In this document: positions 25,842 to 34,555 of the stretch, in pieces
Position numbering within the stretch: the stretch's first letter is position 1
How the letters are laid out: each line of letters opens with the position of its first letter
Source: Lysinibacter cavernae
GTDB lineage: Bacteria > Actinomycetota > Actinomycetes > Actinomycetales > Microbacteriaceae
Length of the DNA: 64,000 bases
NCBI RefSeq assembly: GCF_011758565.1
Contig: NZ_JAAMOX010000002.1
Location: 496,001 to 560,000 of the forward strand
Direction of reading: 5' to 3'
Position numbers and translations under genes: made by a program
Notes under the pieces: generated by a model
Database searches by the model: none
What the model was told of the DNA's origin: nothing
What the model saw: only the letters and a program-made list of their open reading frames with translations

Positions 25842-26771
25842 CTACCCCGCAACAAACTCCGCGAGCTGCTTGCGGTCGGGGTATGAGGCCTGCGCGCCGT
25901 ATCCCGTCGCCGCGTAGCTGCCAACCGTTGCCGCGAAGGCAGCTGCCTCGGCGAGCGAGGCGCCCTCGGCAAGGCGGAGCGCAAGTGAGCCCATGAACGC
26001 GTCGCCGCAGCCCGTGGTGTCAACTGCGGTGACGCGGGGCGAGGGGACGGTTTCGATAGCGGATGCTCCGTCAATCACTACGGCCCCGGCAGCGCCCATC
26101 GTGATGACGGCTCGGTCGATGCCCTTCGCGCGGAGCGAGGCGGCTACGGCATCCCAGTCGCCGGATGCCGACGAGACGCCAGCAAGATGCGCGGCCTCGT
26201 GCTCGTTGAGCAGGAGGACATCGGTGAGCTGCAGGAGCTCGTCGGGAACCGGCCCGTAGGGCGAGAGGTTGCAGAGCACCTGCGCGCCAGCCGAATGAGC
26301 CCGGCGCGCGGCGGCAAGAACCGTGTCGATGCCAACTTCGAGGCAGAGGCAGAGCACGCCAACATCCGAGAGGGAGTCGAAGGCACCGGCAACGTCATCC
26401 TGACCAAGCTTCCCGTTTGCACCGGCAGAAACGATGATCGTATTTTCGCCGGCGGCATCAACCGTGATGACGGCGGTGCCGGTTGCGACGCTTTCGAGCC
26501 GATCAACGTGCTCAAGGTCTACACCAGCGGCGACAAGCGAGTCGAGCAGCAGTTCACCGTTTGAATCGGCGCCAACAGCGCCAACCATGCTCACCCGCGC
26601 CCCGAGGCGACCGGCGGCAACCGCCTGGTTTGCGCCCTTACCGCCGGGGATGATGGAGAGTTCCGAACCGTGCAGGGTCTCCCCTGCCTTGGGGAACCGT
26701 TCGGTGCGCACAACGAGGTCGGCGTTGAGCGAGCCAACCACAAGAATTCGTGATGGGTCAGAGGTCTGCAC
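25842..26771 (-). CDS. rbsK: Ribokinase
   Basis: The 309-residue PfkB-family kinase phosphorylates ribose to ribose 5-phosphate. It shows GSLNADLVVRTERFPKAGET, the GGKGANQAVAAGRLG substrate loop, and the ATP/anion-hole signature DTTGCGDAFMGSLALRL with the catalytic Asp. The GTG at 26771 follows AAAAGGAG at good spacing and gives the family-like start; an upstream in-frame start at 26816 does not. It is the last gene after the nucleoside hydrolase and MFS genes, which fits use of ribose released from nucleosides. Confidence 0.92.
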   Translation of the reverse strand: MQTSDPSRILVVGSLNADLVVRTERFPKAGETLHGSELSIIPGGKGANQAVAAGRLGARVSMVGAVGADSNGELLLDSLVAAGVDLEHVDRLESVATGTAVITVDAAGENTIIVSAGANGKLGQDDVAGAFDSLSDVGVLCLCLEVGIDTVLAAARRAHSAGAQVLCNLSPYGPVPDELLQLTDVLLLNEHEAAHLAGVSSASGDWDAVAASLRAKGIDRAVITMGAAGAVVIDGASAIETVPSPRVTAVDTTGCGDAFMGSLALRLAEGASLAEAAAFAATVGSYAATGYGAQASYPDRKQLAEFVAG

Positions 26772-26849
26772 GGGGTTACTCCTTTTCAGAACGTAAGAAG
26801 GGCCGGGTATCCGCAAGCGCGAGTACCCGGCCCGACCTGATGGTGTTGA

Positions 26850-28280
26850 CTATACCGATGCCTTGGCCGACGCGGTTCCGACCTCGGCCCCAACGGGCTT
26901 CGGGATGAGGAACGACAGCACAAGCGCAACGGCCGTAATACCGGCACCAAGCAACATTGCGTTGCTGTAGCCAGTCGTTGAGTCGCTGCCAGCTGGCGAG
27001 CCGAGCACCTGCAGCGCAGGGAGCGCAACGAAGCTCAGCCCGGCGCCAAGGTTGAACGCACCGGCGTTCAGACCGGGAAGGAAGCCAGGGTTGTCTGCTG
27101 GTGACAGCACAATGCCGAGGCCGTTGAGCATGATATTTCCGATACCAGCGTAGGTCGCACCAATCAGCACGGTTGCTGCGATGAGCACCGGAAGCGAGTG
27201 CACGCCCACAAAGGCCATGACGGCGGTCGCAATGATGCTTCCGACAAGCCCGAAGCGCAGCACGTTCAGGTAGCCAAACGTTGGCGCGAGGCGGCCGGCA
27301 AACGGCCCAACAAGCCATCCAACGAGGGCGTAGGGCGTGAGGAACAGCAGCGACGCGAGGTCGGCCTCCATCCCAAAACCAGCCTCTGGGTTCTGCGCAA
27401 TGGACATAACCATGCCGTTGACGACCGCGAAGATTCCCGTCATCGTGAGCAACGTGGTGAGGAGGAGCGCCCAGGTGCTGCGGCGACGCAGGTACTTGGT
27501 CGGGATGAGCGGCTCGTTGATGCGGTTCTCGAGCATCCAGAAGATCACGAAGGCAACAACCGCAACAACAACGCTGATGCCAACGCTGATCCAGTTGGCT
27601 GCGCCGAGCTTGCCCGCCTCGTTAAAGGCGGTGAGCAGCGCGGCCACCGAGACCACCAGCGGGAGCACGCCCCACCAGTCCATCTTGGTGCCCTTCGAAG
27701 GCCGTGACTCGGATGCCCAGACCAAGACCATGACGATAGCGATGGCTGCAACAACAGCCATGACCCAGAACACCGAGCGGAAGCCGTGGTTCGTCACGAG
27801 CCATCCGCCAGCAAGCGCATCCACGCCGGCAATGCCACCGTTGACGGCGGTAATGAGGCCCATCATCGCGCCGTAACGCTTCGGATCGGTGATCTCGGCG
27901 CGCAGCATAAGCAGCGTGATCGGCACAACCGGGCCTGAAACACCCTGGATAATACGGCCGATAAACAGCATCTCAACGTTGACGGCGAGGGCCGCAACAA
28001 CCGTACCGACAAGCATCACGATGAGCATGCCTGCGAGGACGCGCTTGCGCCCAGCAATATCGCTCAGTCGCGGAAGGAACAGCGAGAACAGCGCCGCCGT
28101 TGTGAAGAACATGGTCTGCGAGAGACCAATCGTGGCATCATCGGTGTTCAGCTCGCGGGCCATCGAAACAAGCGCGGGGCTCAGCATGCTTGCGTTCAGC
28201 TGGAACGCAACACACGCGGCGAGCAGCGCCGTCATGAGCGCGCCGATGCGCACTCCGGATTTGTTCAGGATGTCGTTCAC
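26850..28280 (-). CDS. MFS transporter, probable nucleoside carrier (inferred)
   Basis: The 476-residue protein has about 14 hydrophobic segments and MFS motif A (LPRLSDIAGRKRVLAG), as in the DHA2 drug-transporter-like group. The frame runs up to 28370, but the GTG at 28280 overlaps the stop of the nucleoside hydrolase gene as GTGA. It gives a normal N terminus (VNDILNKSGVRIGAL). Sequence alone does not fix the substrate. The operon with nucleoside hydrolase and ribokinase suggests nucleoside or ribose import; export of a base is an alternative. Confidence 0.85.
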   Translation of the reverse strand: MNDILNKSGVRIGALMTALLAACVAFQLNASMLSPALVSMARELNTDDATIGLSQTMFFTTAALFSLFLPRLSDIAGRKRVLAGMLIVMLVGTVVAALAVNVEMLFIGRIIQGVSGPVVPITLLMLRAEITDPKRYGAMMGLITAVNGGIAGVDALAGGWLVTNHGFRSVFWVMAVVAAIAIVMVLVWASESRPSKGTKMDWWGVLPLVVSVAALLTAFNEAGKLGAANWISVGISVVVAVVAFVIFWMLENRINEPLIPTKYLRRRSTWALLLTTLLTMTGIFAVVNGMVMSIAQNPEAGFGMEADLASLLFLTPYALVGWLVGPFAGRLAPTFGYLNVLRFGLVGSIIATAVMAFVGVHSLPVLIAATVLIGATYAGIGNIMLNGLGIVLSPADNPGFLPGLNAGAFNLGAGLSFVALPALQVLGSPAGSDSTTGYSNAMLLGAGITAVALVLSFLIPKPVGAEVGTASAKASV

Positions 28281-29224
28281 AGTTCGACCTCGCCAATGTT
28301 GTTGAGGGCATCGATAATGAGGTCCCAGAAACGGTCGGCGTCGAGGGTCGTTGCTGCCCACGTCGTGCAATCGTCAGGAGCGGGTGCGCGGAAGTCCGCG
28401 ACGGTCATGCCAAGCGTGAGGGTTCCCGTGAGCTCGATGTCGATTGGCACCTTGACGGTCTGCACAATCGTGGGATCGATGACGTACGCAACCGCGCAGG
28501 GGTCGTGAACGGGCGGTGAGTCGAAGCCCTGAGCATCCTTATAGGTGATGCCAAAGAACTCAAGCAACTCAACGACAAATTGGGCAGGCTTGGTACCAAC
28601 CGCCTGCACCTTCTCAACTACCTCAGGGGTTGCGAGGGCCTGGTGCGTGAGGTCGAGTCCGACCATCACAACTGGCCAGGACTCGTTAAACACGATGTGC
28701 GCGGCTTCCGGGTCAATCTTGATGTTGAACTCGGCGACGGCCGACCAGTTTCCTACGTGGTAGCCACCGCCCATAAGCACAACCTCTTTGACCCGCTCAA
28801 CGATGCGAGGCTCCTTGCGGGCGGCGAGGGCAATGTTCGTGAGGCCACCGGTGGGGACGAGGGTAATCTCGCCCGGCTCGTGGGCCATGATCGTGTCGAT
28901 GATGAGGTCGACGGCGTGACGGCTATCCAGCTCAATCGACGGCTCTGGGAGGACGGGACCGTCCATGCCGGATTCGCCATGGATATCCGGGGCGTTCTCG
29001 ATCGTGCGGACCAGCGGGCGGTCAGCACCTGCGGCAAACGGCACGCCAGTGATGCCTGCAATGCGCGCAACGGCAAGCGCATTCCGCGTCACCTTTGGCA
29101 GCGTCTGGTTGCCCACAACGGTTGTCACGGCAAGCAGCTCGATCTCGGGGTTTCCGTGAGCAAGCAGAATGGCGATGGCATCGTCGTGACCTGGGTCGCA
29201 ATCGAGGATTATCTTCTTCGTCAT
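28277..29224 (-). CDS. Nucleoside hydrolase (inosine-uridine preferring type)
   Basis: The 315-residue enzyme has the N-terminal calcium-binding signature ILDCDPGHDDAIAILLA, then TLVPTGGLTNIALAA, VLMGGGYHVGN and the late HDPCAVAYVIDP. It cleaves the N-glycosidic bond of nucleosides to give base and ribose. ATG codons at 29227 and 29224 are possible; the latter has GGAG four bases before it. It is the first gene of the salvage operon, downstream of two LacI-type operators. Confidence 0.92.
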   Translation of the reverse strand: MTKKIILDCDPGHDDAIAILLAHGNPEIELLAVTTVVGNQTLPKVTRNALAVARIAGITGVPFAAGADRPLVRTIENAPDIHGESGMDGPVLPEPSIELDSRHAVDLIIDTIMAHEPGEITLVPTGGLTNIALAARKEPRIVERVKEVVLMGGGYHVGNWSAVAEFNIKIDPEAAHIVFNESWPVVMVGLDLTHQALATPEVVEKVQAVGTKPAQFVVELLEFFGITYKDAQGFDSPPVHDPCAVAYVIDPTIVQTVKVPIDIELTGTLTLGMTVADFRAPAPDDCTTWAATTLDADRFWDLIIDALNNIGEVEL

Positions 29225-29548
29225 CATTCTCCACATCGTTGGGGCGGCAGAACCGATGGATTTCGGCCCAACCTGTCTACGTCAAGCGCTTTACGCTAAC
29301 ATATTTTCACGTCAAGCGCTTAACGTTATTCGGATTCTTGTCAAAACCCCCAAAGATTGGCCGATTTCCGCGGGATTTGCTGTGCGAGAGGCATCCACTC
29401 ATCGACGACGGGAAATCCACGCATCCCGGCGCGATTAAGAGTGAATTTCCCGCCGCCGATTGGATGCTGTGGGATTCGGGGGTCCGGATGCGCGGGACTG
29501 CAGGAGCGGGCAAGCAGACCCCCGGCGTGAGTTCGCTACGATCGACAT
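29225..29548. other. 324-bp divergent control region (nucleoside operon / lacI)
   Basis: It holds the two LacI-type operators at 29280-29325 and an imperfect hairpin at 29406-29455 (arms beginning CGACGGGAAATCCAC, two mismatches, 20-nt loop). It must also contain both divergent promoters. I see no open reading frame with coding character in the remainder. Confidence 0.6.
29280..29325. promoter_or_regulatory. Two LacI-family operators
   Basis: CGTCAAGCGCTTTACG (29280-29295) and ACGTCAAGCGCTTAACGT (29309-29326) both centre on the palindrome AAGCGCTT, typical of LacI-family sites with a central CG. Their centres are 30 bp apart, about three helical turns, which would let two dimers bind on one face. 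They lie just upstream of the nucleoside hydrolase gene and opposite the lacI gene. Confidence 0.85.
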
Positions 29549-30589
29549 GTGCCAGAAACCCCCGCAACCAGCAGACGAGCCACCCATGTGACGGCCGCCA
29601 TGGTCGCTGCCCGCGCGGGAACATCCGTGGCCACCGTCTCGCTCGTGGTCAACGACAAGACCAAAGGCCGGGTTTCTGACGAAAACATCGAGCGAGTTCG
29701 CCAGGCAATCACCGATCTCAACTACATCGTTGACCACGCGGCAAGCTCGCTCGCCAGGGGAACAAGCAACATCATCCTGCTCGTGACCCCCGACGTCTCT
29801 AACCCCTTCTTTGGCCGAGTCATCTCCGGTATCCAGGCCGAGATCGGCGACCGCTACCAGCTGCTGCTCTCAACCACAGGCGAGGGGCAGATTCCCACCG
29901 CGGCAAGCGTCAACCAGCTCACCGCGTTGCGCCCGGCAGGCCTGCTCATCGATGCACCCAACGACGCCTTTCTGCGCGATCTTCCCCGCGAAACAGCGGT
30001 TGTGCTGCTGGATGCGCCCGGCGACGAAGACCAAGCGGCCACCGTCAACTTTGACCTCAAAAGCGGCGTGCACGACCTCGTGGAGCACTTGCACGAGCTC
30101 GGACATCGGCAGATCGCGTACATCGCTGGACGCACGGGAACCGAGACGTTCTTGCTTCGCCGCCGCCTGCTTGAAGAATCCGCGGCCGCAAGGGGCATGG
30201 TCATCCACTCGGCGGATAATTCGGACAGCCTCATTAACCTCGACCGCGCCGCAGAGGCATTCACCACGTCTTGGCCGGAGTGGCATGCACGCGGCGTGAC
30301 CGCCGTGGTCTGCGCCACGGATACCCACGCCTACGGGGCGCTCCAAGCCGCGATCAACCTTGGTCTTCGCGTGCCAGAGGATGTCGCAATCACCGGCTTC
30401 GACAATCTGCCGTATTCGACTATCACGTCGCCGCCACTGACAACTGTTTCCTTGCCTGGCAAGGAGTTGGGCCGAGTCAGTGCCCAGCAGCTATTGGCTC
30501 AGATCGAGGGCCGCGAGGTTGACCTGCATCCGGTGCTGCCAGCCCGCCTCATCCGCCGCGCATCCACGCTCGGCCTATCCGCCAACTAG
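29549..30589 (+). CDS. LacI family transcriptional regulator of the nucleoside operon
   Basis: The 346-residue protein starts at GTG 29549. Its N-terminal LacI helix-turn-helix is MVAARAGTSVATVSLVVNDK and the hinge continues to YIVDHAASSLARG. The periplasmic-binding-protein-like effector domain follows (NIILLVTPDVSNPFF, ITGFDNLPYSTITSPPLTTV). The divergent nucleoside catabolism operon and the two nearby operators make it the likely local repressor, with a nucleoside or ribose as the probable inducer (inference). Confidence 0.92.
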   Translation: MPETPATSRRATHVTAAMVAARAGTSVATVSLVVNDKTKGRVSDENIERVRQAITDLNYIVDHAASSLARGTSNIILLVTPDVSNPFFGRVISGIQAEIGDRYQLLLSTTGEGQIPTAASVNQLTALRPAGLLIDAPNDAFLRDLPRETAVVLLDAPGDEDQAATVNFDLKSGVHDLVEHLHELGHRQIAYIAGRTGTETFLLRRRLLEESAAARGMVIHSADNSDSLINLDRAAEAFTTSWPEWHARGVTAVVCATDTHAYGALQAAINLGLRVPEDVAITGFDNLPYSTITSPPLTTVSLPGKELGRVSAQQLLAQIEGREVDLHPVLPARLIRRASTLGLSAN

Positions 30590-30911
30590 CTCCCCCTCCC
30601 TGCCCCCAACCTGCATCTATTTGCGAGTTTCTGCGCGAAAAACGTGAATTTGCGGCAGAAACTCGCAAATAGATGCAGGTTCGCCTCGGGATGCAGTGGT
30701 CAGGATTCATTCCCGGGCCAGAAGTTGAAGCGTCAATCATTACGTCACGTTACGCTGCGTGGCACCGTGTTTCGTCGGCCCTAGGCAACGCGCTTTCACG
30801 CGCCTAACCTAAACACTCAGGCCCAGCCCCCGCGGACCAAATCAGCACACCAACTGCCTCATTTACCGTCGAACACCAACACAGTTTTCGATTTCACGAA
30901 AGGAACGCACC
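30590..30911. other. 322-bp intergenic region before the ABC cassette
   Basis: It contains palindrome A2 at 30608-30681. The rest has no plausible coding frame. The promoter of the ABC cassette must lie in its right part. AAAGGAACG just before 30912 is the ribosome-binding site. No operator stands out. Confidence 0.6.
30608..30681. repeat. 74-bp intergenic palindrome A2
   Basis: Best copy of family A: the first 27 nt of each arm pair perfectly (AACCTGCATCTATTTGCGAG, then TTTCTGC), around a central stretch of about 20 nt. It lies 19 bp after the lacI stop codon. Confidence 0.92.
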
Positions 30912-32588
30912 TTGTCTTTCAGCAGCTCACGCTTAACAAAGACCGCCTCGCGGATCACCGCAGGTATCGCTCTTATTACCGCCGCATCGCTCATGGCTGC
31001 TTGCTCGTCGAGTGCTCCAGAGAAGTCGGATTCAGCCGCGGCTGGCGAACCAAAGACCGGCGGAACCGCCGTCTACCTCGAGCAGCAGACCTACACGAAC
31101 CTGTATCCACCGGCCGCGGGCTTCTACCCCAACGGTGGAATCGTGAACAACATCACGGACCGCCTCGTCTACCAAGACCCAGAGACGCTCGAGTTCGAGC
31201 CGTGGATCGCAACGGAATGGGAAGTTAACGACACCGCAACCGAGTACACCTTCACCATTCGTGACGGCGTGACGTTCTCTGACGGTAGCAAGCTTGACGC
31301 CGACGCCGTTGCCAAGAACTTCGACCTCTACGGCAAGGGCAACACCGATAAGGCACTGACCATCTCGGAGGCCATCAACAACTACGACCACAGCGAGGTT
31401 GTAGACCCGACAACGGTCAAGTTCTTCTTCAGCAAGCCTTCACCAGGTTTCCTGCAGGCGACCTCAACCATCAACTCAGGCCTGCTCTCGCCGAAGACGC
31501 TCGACCTCGATCTTGAAGGCTTTGGCGCAGGCAACGGGACCGACATCATCGGCAGCGGCCCCTTCACAATCACCGACGAGAAGATCGGCACCGAGCTCAC
31601 GCTCACGGCCCGCGACGACTACGACTGGGCTCCCCCATCGGCAGAGCACCAGGGCCGCGCCTACGTTGACGCGGTGCAGTTCATCGTGACTCCTGAGGAC
31701 AGCGTCCGCGTCGGCTCACTCATCGCCGGCCAGGCCGACATCGTTCGCGCCGTAGAAGCGCAGGATGAGAAGCAAGTTGAGGATGCTGGACTCACCGTCT
31801 ACGCCCCGCAGACCAACGGCGTCAACAACGCCCTCAACCTGCGGTTTGGCAACAAGCTGCTCTCCGACATCAAGGTTCGCCAGGCGCTCATTGCTGGCAT
31901 CGACCGCGAAGAAGTCATCAACACGATCTACACGAAGAACTATCCGCTCGCCACGTCAACGCTCAGCAAGACGGCAAAGGGATACGTTGACGAATCGGCG
32001 ACGCTCACCTACGACCCGACCAAAGCCGAGGCGCTCCTCGACGAGGCCGGCTGGAAGGTTGGCAGCGATGGCATCCGCGAGAAGGATGGCACCAAGCTCA
32101 CGCTTGTTGTCAACGAGGCTGCACCCCAGCCACGCTCCTTCGAGGCGCTGACGCTTATCAGCCAGCAGCTCGCAAAGATCGGCGTTGACCTGCAGATCCT
32201 GAAGGCAGACGCCGGAACATATGCAAAGGCCATCCTCGATCAGGACCAGGTGCAGATCTACCACTCGATGGTTGGACGCGCCGACCTCGACGTGATCAAG
32301 AGCCAGTACTACTCGGCAAACCGCAACGTGCTGCAGAACCTGAACTCGAACACGGGCGAGATCGCAGACCCGCAGCTCGAGACCCTGCTCGAAGCGGTGG
32401 CTTCTGAGCCAGACCCCGCAAAGCGCCTCGAGAACGACAAGGCAGTTCAGGATTACCTGGCCGAGCAGGCCTACGTGATCCCACTGTTCGAGGAGCCACA
32501 GGTCTACAGCGCCGCCAACTGGGTGCAGGGACTTGGCTTCGAGTCGGTAGCCCGCCCAACGTTCTACAACGTGTGGCTCGACAAGTAA
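30912..32588 (+). CDS. ABC transporter substrate-binding lipoprotein, family 5 (KPN_01854-like)
   Basis: The 558-residue protein starts at TTG 30912 behind AAAGGAACG. Its lipoprotein signal ends in LMAAC (about residues 30-34), so it is anchored on the outer face. The SBP family 5 body shows GGIVNNITDRLVYQDPETLE, TIRDGVTFSDGSKLDADAV and KVRQALIAGIDREEVI. Family 5 usually binds peptides, nickel or other small solutes. Gene order with a luciferase-like enzyme and two CMD proteins matches the cassette named after KPN_01854. The ligand is not known. Confidence 0.88.
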   Translation: MSFSSSRLTKTASRITAGIALITAASLMAACSSSAPEKSDSAAAGEPKTGGTAVYLEQQTYTNLYPPAAGFYPNGGIVNNITDRLVYQDPETLEFEPWIATEWEVNDTATEYTFTIRDGVTFSDGSKLDADAVAKNFDLYGKGNTDKALTISEAINNYDHSEVVDPTTVKFFFSKPSPGFLQATSTINSGLLSPKTLDLDLEGFGAGNGTDIIGSGPFTITDEKIGTELTLTARDDYDWAPPSAEHQGRAYVDAVQFIVTPEDSVRVGSLIAGQADIVRAVEAQDEKQVEDAGLTVYAPQTNGVNNALNLRFGNKLLSDIKVRQALIAGIDREEVINTIYTKNYPLATSTLSKTAKGYVDESATLTYDPTKAEALLDEAGWKVGSDGIREKDGTKLTLVVNEAAPQPRSFEALTLISQQLAKIGVDLQILKADAGTYAKAILDQDQVQIYHSMVGRADLDVIKSQYYSANRNVLQNLNSNTGEIADPQLETLLEAVASEPDPAKRLENDKAVQDYLAEQAYVIPLFEEPQVYSAANWVQGLGFESVARPTFYNVWLDK

Positions 32589-32693
32589 CAACCGATTGAC
32601 CCTGTGGGGGTGGCGCGCAACGCGTCACCCCCACAGGCACATCCTCATCCACTCGAAGAACCGCATCCACTGCGGCCACACGGAAGGAGCAAC

Positions 32694-33635
32694 ATGGGCT
32701 ACATCGCACGCCGACTTGGGCAGGCCATCATTGTGCTCTTCATTGCGTTCACGGGAGCGTTCCTCCTGCTGCAGGCGCTGCCGGGCGACGCCCTGCTCAT
32801 CAAGTTTGAAAACCCGGAGCTCGGGCTCTCGCAAGAACAGATCGCGGCCGTCAGGGAGACCTACGGAGCGAACATCCCACTTCCCGTGCAGTTCTGGCAC
32901 ACGTTTACCGGTTTCCTGAGCGGCGACTTCGGATACTCGGTGCAGAGCGGGACGGCCGTTCGGGTACTGCTCGCCGAGGTGCTACCGGCGACCCTGCTGC
33001 TCGCAGGAGTCGGTTTTGTTGTTGCGGTCTTTGTTGCCGTATCCATCGCGTTCCTCTCAACATTCACCCGGTTCGCCTGGATTCGCGGGGTGCTTCGCTC
33101 GCTCCCCTCGCTGTTTGTGTCGGTTCCCGTGTTTTGGCTCGGCATCATCCTCATCCAGGTGTTTTCGTTCCGGCTTGGGTTGATCCCCGTCATCAACCCA
33201 TCTCCAGTGCAGGCACTCATCCTGCCCGTACTGACCCTCGCCGTGCCTATCTCGGCACCGCTCGCACAGATCCTCACCCGAAGCATTGACGACATCTCAA
33301 CGCAGCCATTCATCGCAGTTGTCACGGCAAAGGGCGCGTCTCGATCGTGGGTACTCTTCCGCAACGTTGCCAAAAACGCGCTGCTGCCAACGCTGACCAT
33401 CGCGGGCATCCTGTTTGGTGAACTCATCGCCGGCGCGGTTGTGACCGAAACGGTGTTTGGCCGAGCTGGCCTTGGCCGTCTCACGGAGCAGGCCGTTGCG
33501 AATCAGGACACCCCGGTGCTCATGGCCGTAGTGCTCGTCGCCGCGCTCGTCTTTGTCATCGTCAACCTCATCGTTGACCTGCTGTATCCAGTGCTCGATC
33601 CCCGCCTCAAACGGAAGGTTGGTGCCAACGCATGA
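32694..33635 (+). CDS. ABC transporter permease (DppB/OppB type)
   Basis: The 313-residue protein starts at ATG 32694 (MGYIARRLGQAIIV) behind GAAGGAGCAAC; an open frame to 32604 lacks this support. It has about six membrane helices. The typical N-terminal segment LQALPGDALLIKF and the EAA-like loop (AKGASRSWVLFRNVAKNALL) precede LIAGAVVTETVFGRAGLG. It overlaps the next permease gene by 4 bp. With its partner it forms the transmembrane channel of the importer. Confidence 0.92.
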   Translation: MGYIARRLGQAIIVLFIAFTGAFLLLQALPGDALLIKFENPELGLSQEQIAAVRETYGANIPLPVQFWHTFTGFLSGDFGYSVQSGTAVRVLLAEVLPATLLLAGVGFVVAVFVAVSIAFLSTFTRFAWIRGVLRSLPSLFVSVPVFWLGIILIQVFSFRLGLIPVINPSPVQALILPVLTLAVPISAPLAQILTRSIDDISTQPFIAVVTAKGASRSWVLFRNVAKNALLPTLTIAGILFGELIAGAVVTETVFGRAGLGRLTEQAVANQDTPVLMAVVLVAALVFVIVNLIVDLLYPVLDPRLKRKVGANA

Positions 33636-34552
33636 CCTCAAGCATTACGTCGGCCGCCGAAATCGCCGCCCTCGAAACCCCACCACCAGCCGAGCCCGCC
33701 GTGCAGCGCGCGCTCAACAGCCGCCCGCCAAAACAGCGCAAGTCGCTCAAGGTAAGGCTCCGTCGGCTGCAGCCGACACTTATCCTCGCGTTCATCATCA
33801 TCGCCGTTGTGCTCGCCTGGGCGATTGCCCCGGGCTTCTTTACGCAGTACAACCCGATTCAGGGCAATGCGGCAGACGCGCTGCAGGCACCAAGCTGGGC
33901 GCACCTGTTTGGCACGGATGCCACCGGTCGCGACATGTTCTCTCGCACGGTCTACGGCGCGGTCCACTCGCTCACCGGCGCGGTTGTCGCCGTGACGGTT
34001 GGTCTTGTCCTCGGCACGCTCATCGGCGTTGTGGCCGGCTCCGTCGGGGGCGCGATTGACGACATCCTCATGCGCCTCGTGGATGTGCTGCTCGCCATCC
34101 CAGCCCTGCTGCTTGCCCTCAGCATCATTATCCTGCTCGGATTTGGCACAACCAATGCCGCTTTTGCGGTTGGTATTACGAGCGTCGCGGCGTTTGCCCG
34201 CCTTGCCCGTTCAGAGGTGGTCAAGGTGCGCCGCAGCGACTACGTCGAGGCGGCATTTGGCAGCGGCGGACGCTACTTTGCGGTTCTCGCCCGCCACGTA
34301 CTCCCCAACTCGCTTACCCCGGTCCTCGCGTTTGCGGCGCTGCAGTTTGGCACGGCCATCCTCGCAATCTCAACACTCGGCTTCCTTGGCTACGGCGCCC
34401 CACCCCCAACGCCAGAGTGGGGCCTCATGATCGCAGAAGGCCGCAACTACGTGGCAACCGCGTGGTGGCTCACGACCCTTCCAGGCCTCGTTGTGGTGCT
34501 CGTAGTGGTTTCGGCAAACAGAATTAGCGCATTTCTTGCGCGCAGGAGGTAA
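33632..34552 (+). CDS. ABC transporter permease (DppC/OppC type)
   Basis: The 306-residue protein begins with a 45-residue cytoplasmic tail, a first helix (LILAFIIIAVVLAWAIAPGF) and the family segment HLFGTDATGRDMFSR. Further helices follow, with the EAA-like loop VRRSDYVEAAFGSGGRYF and ISTLGFLGYGAPPPTPEWG. The ATG overlaps the upstream stop codon (ATGA), showing coupling. The ATPase gene follows after 3 bp. Confidence 0.92.
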   Translation: MTSSITSAAEIAALETPPPAEPAVQRALNSRPPKQRKSLKVRLRRLQPTLILAFIIIAVVLAWAIAPGFFTQYNPIQGNAADALQAPSWAHLFGTDATGRDMFSRTVYGAVHSLTGAVVAVTVGLVLGTLIGVVAGSVGGAIDDILMRLVDVLLAIPALLLALSIIILLGFGTTNAAFAVGITSVAAFARLARSEVVKVRRSDYVEAAFGSGGRYFAVLARHVLPNSLTPVLAFAALQFGTAILAISTLGFLGYGAPPPTPEWGLMIAEGRNYVATAWWLTTLPGLVVVLVVVSANRISAFLARRR

Positions 34553-34555
34553 CTC

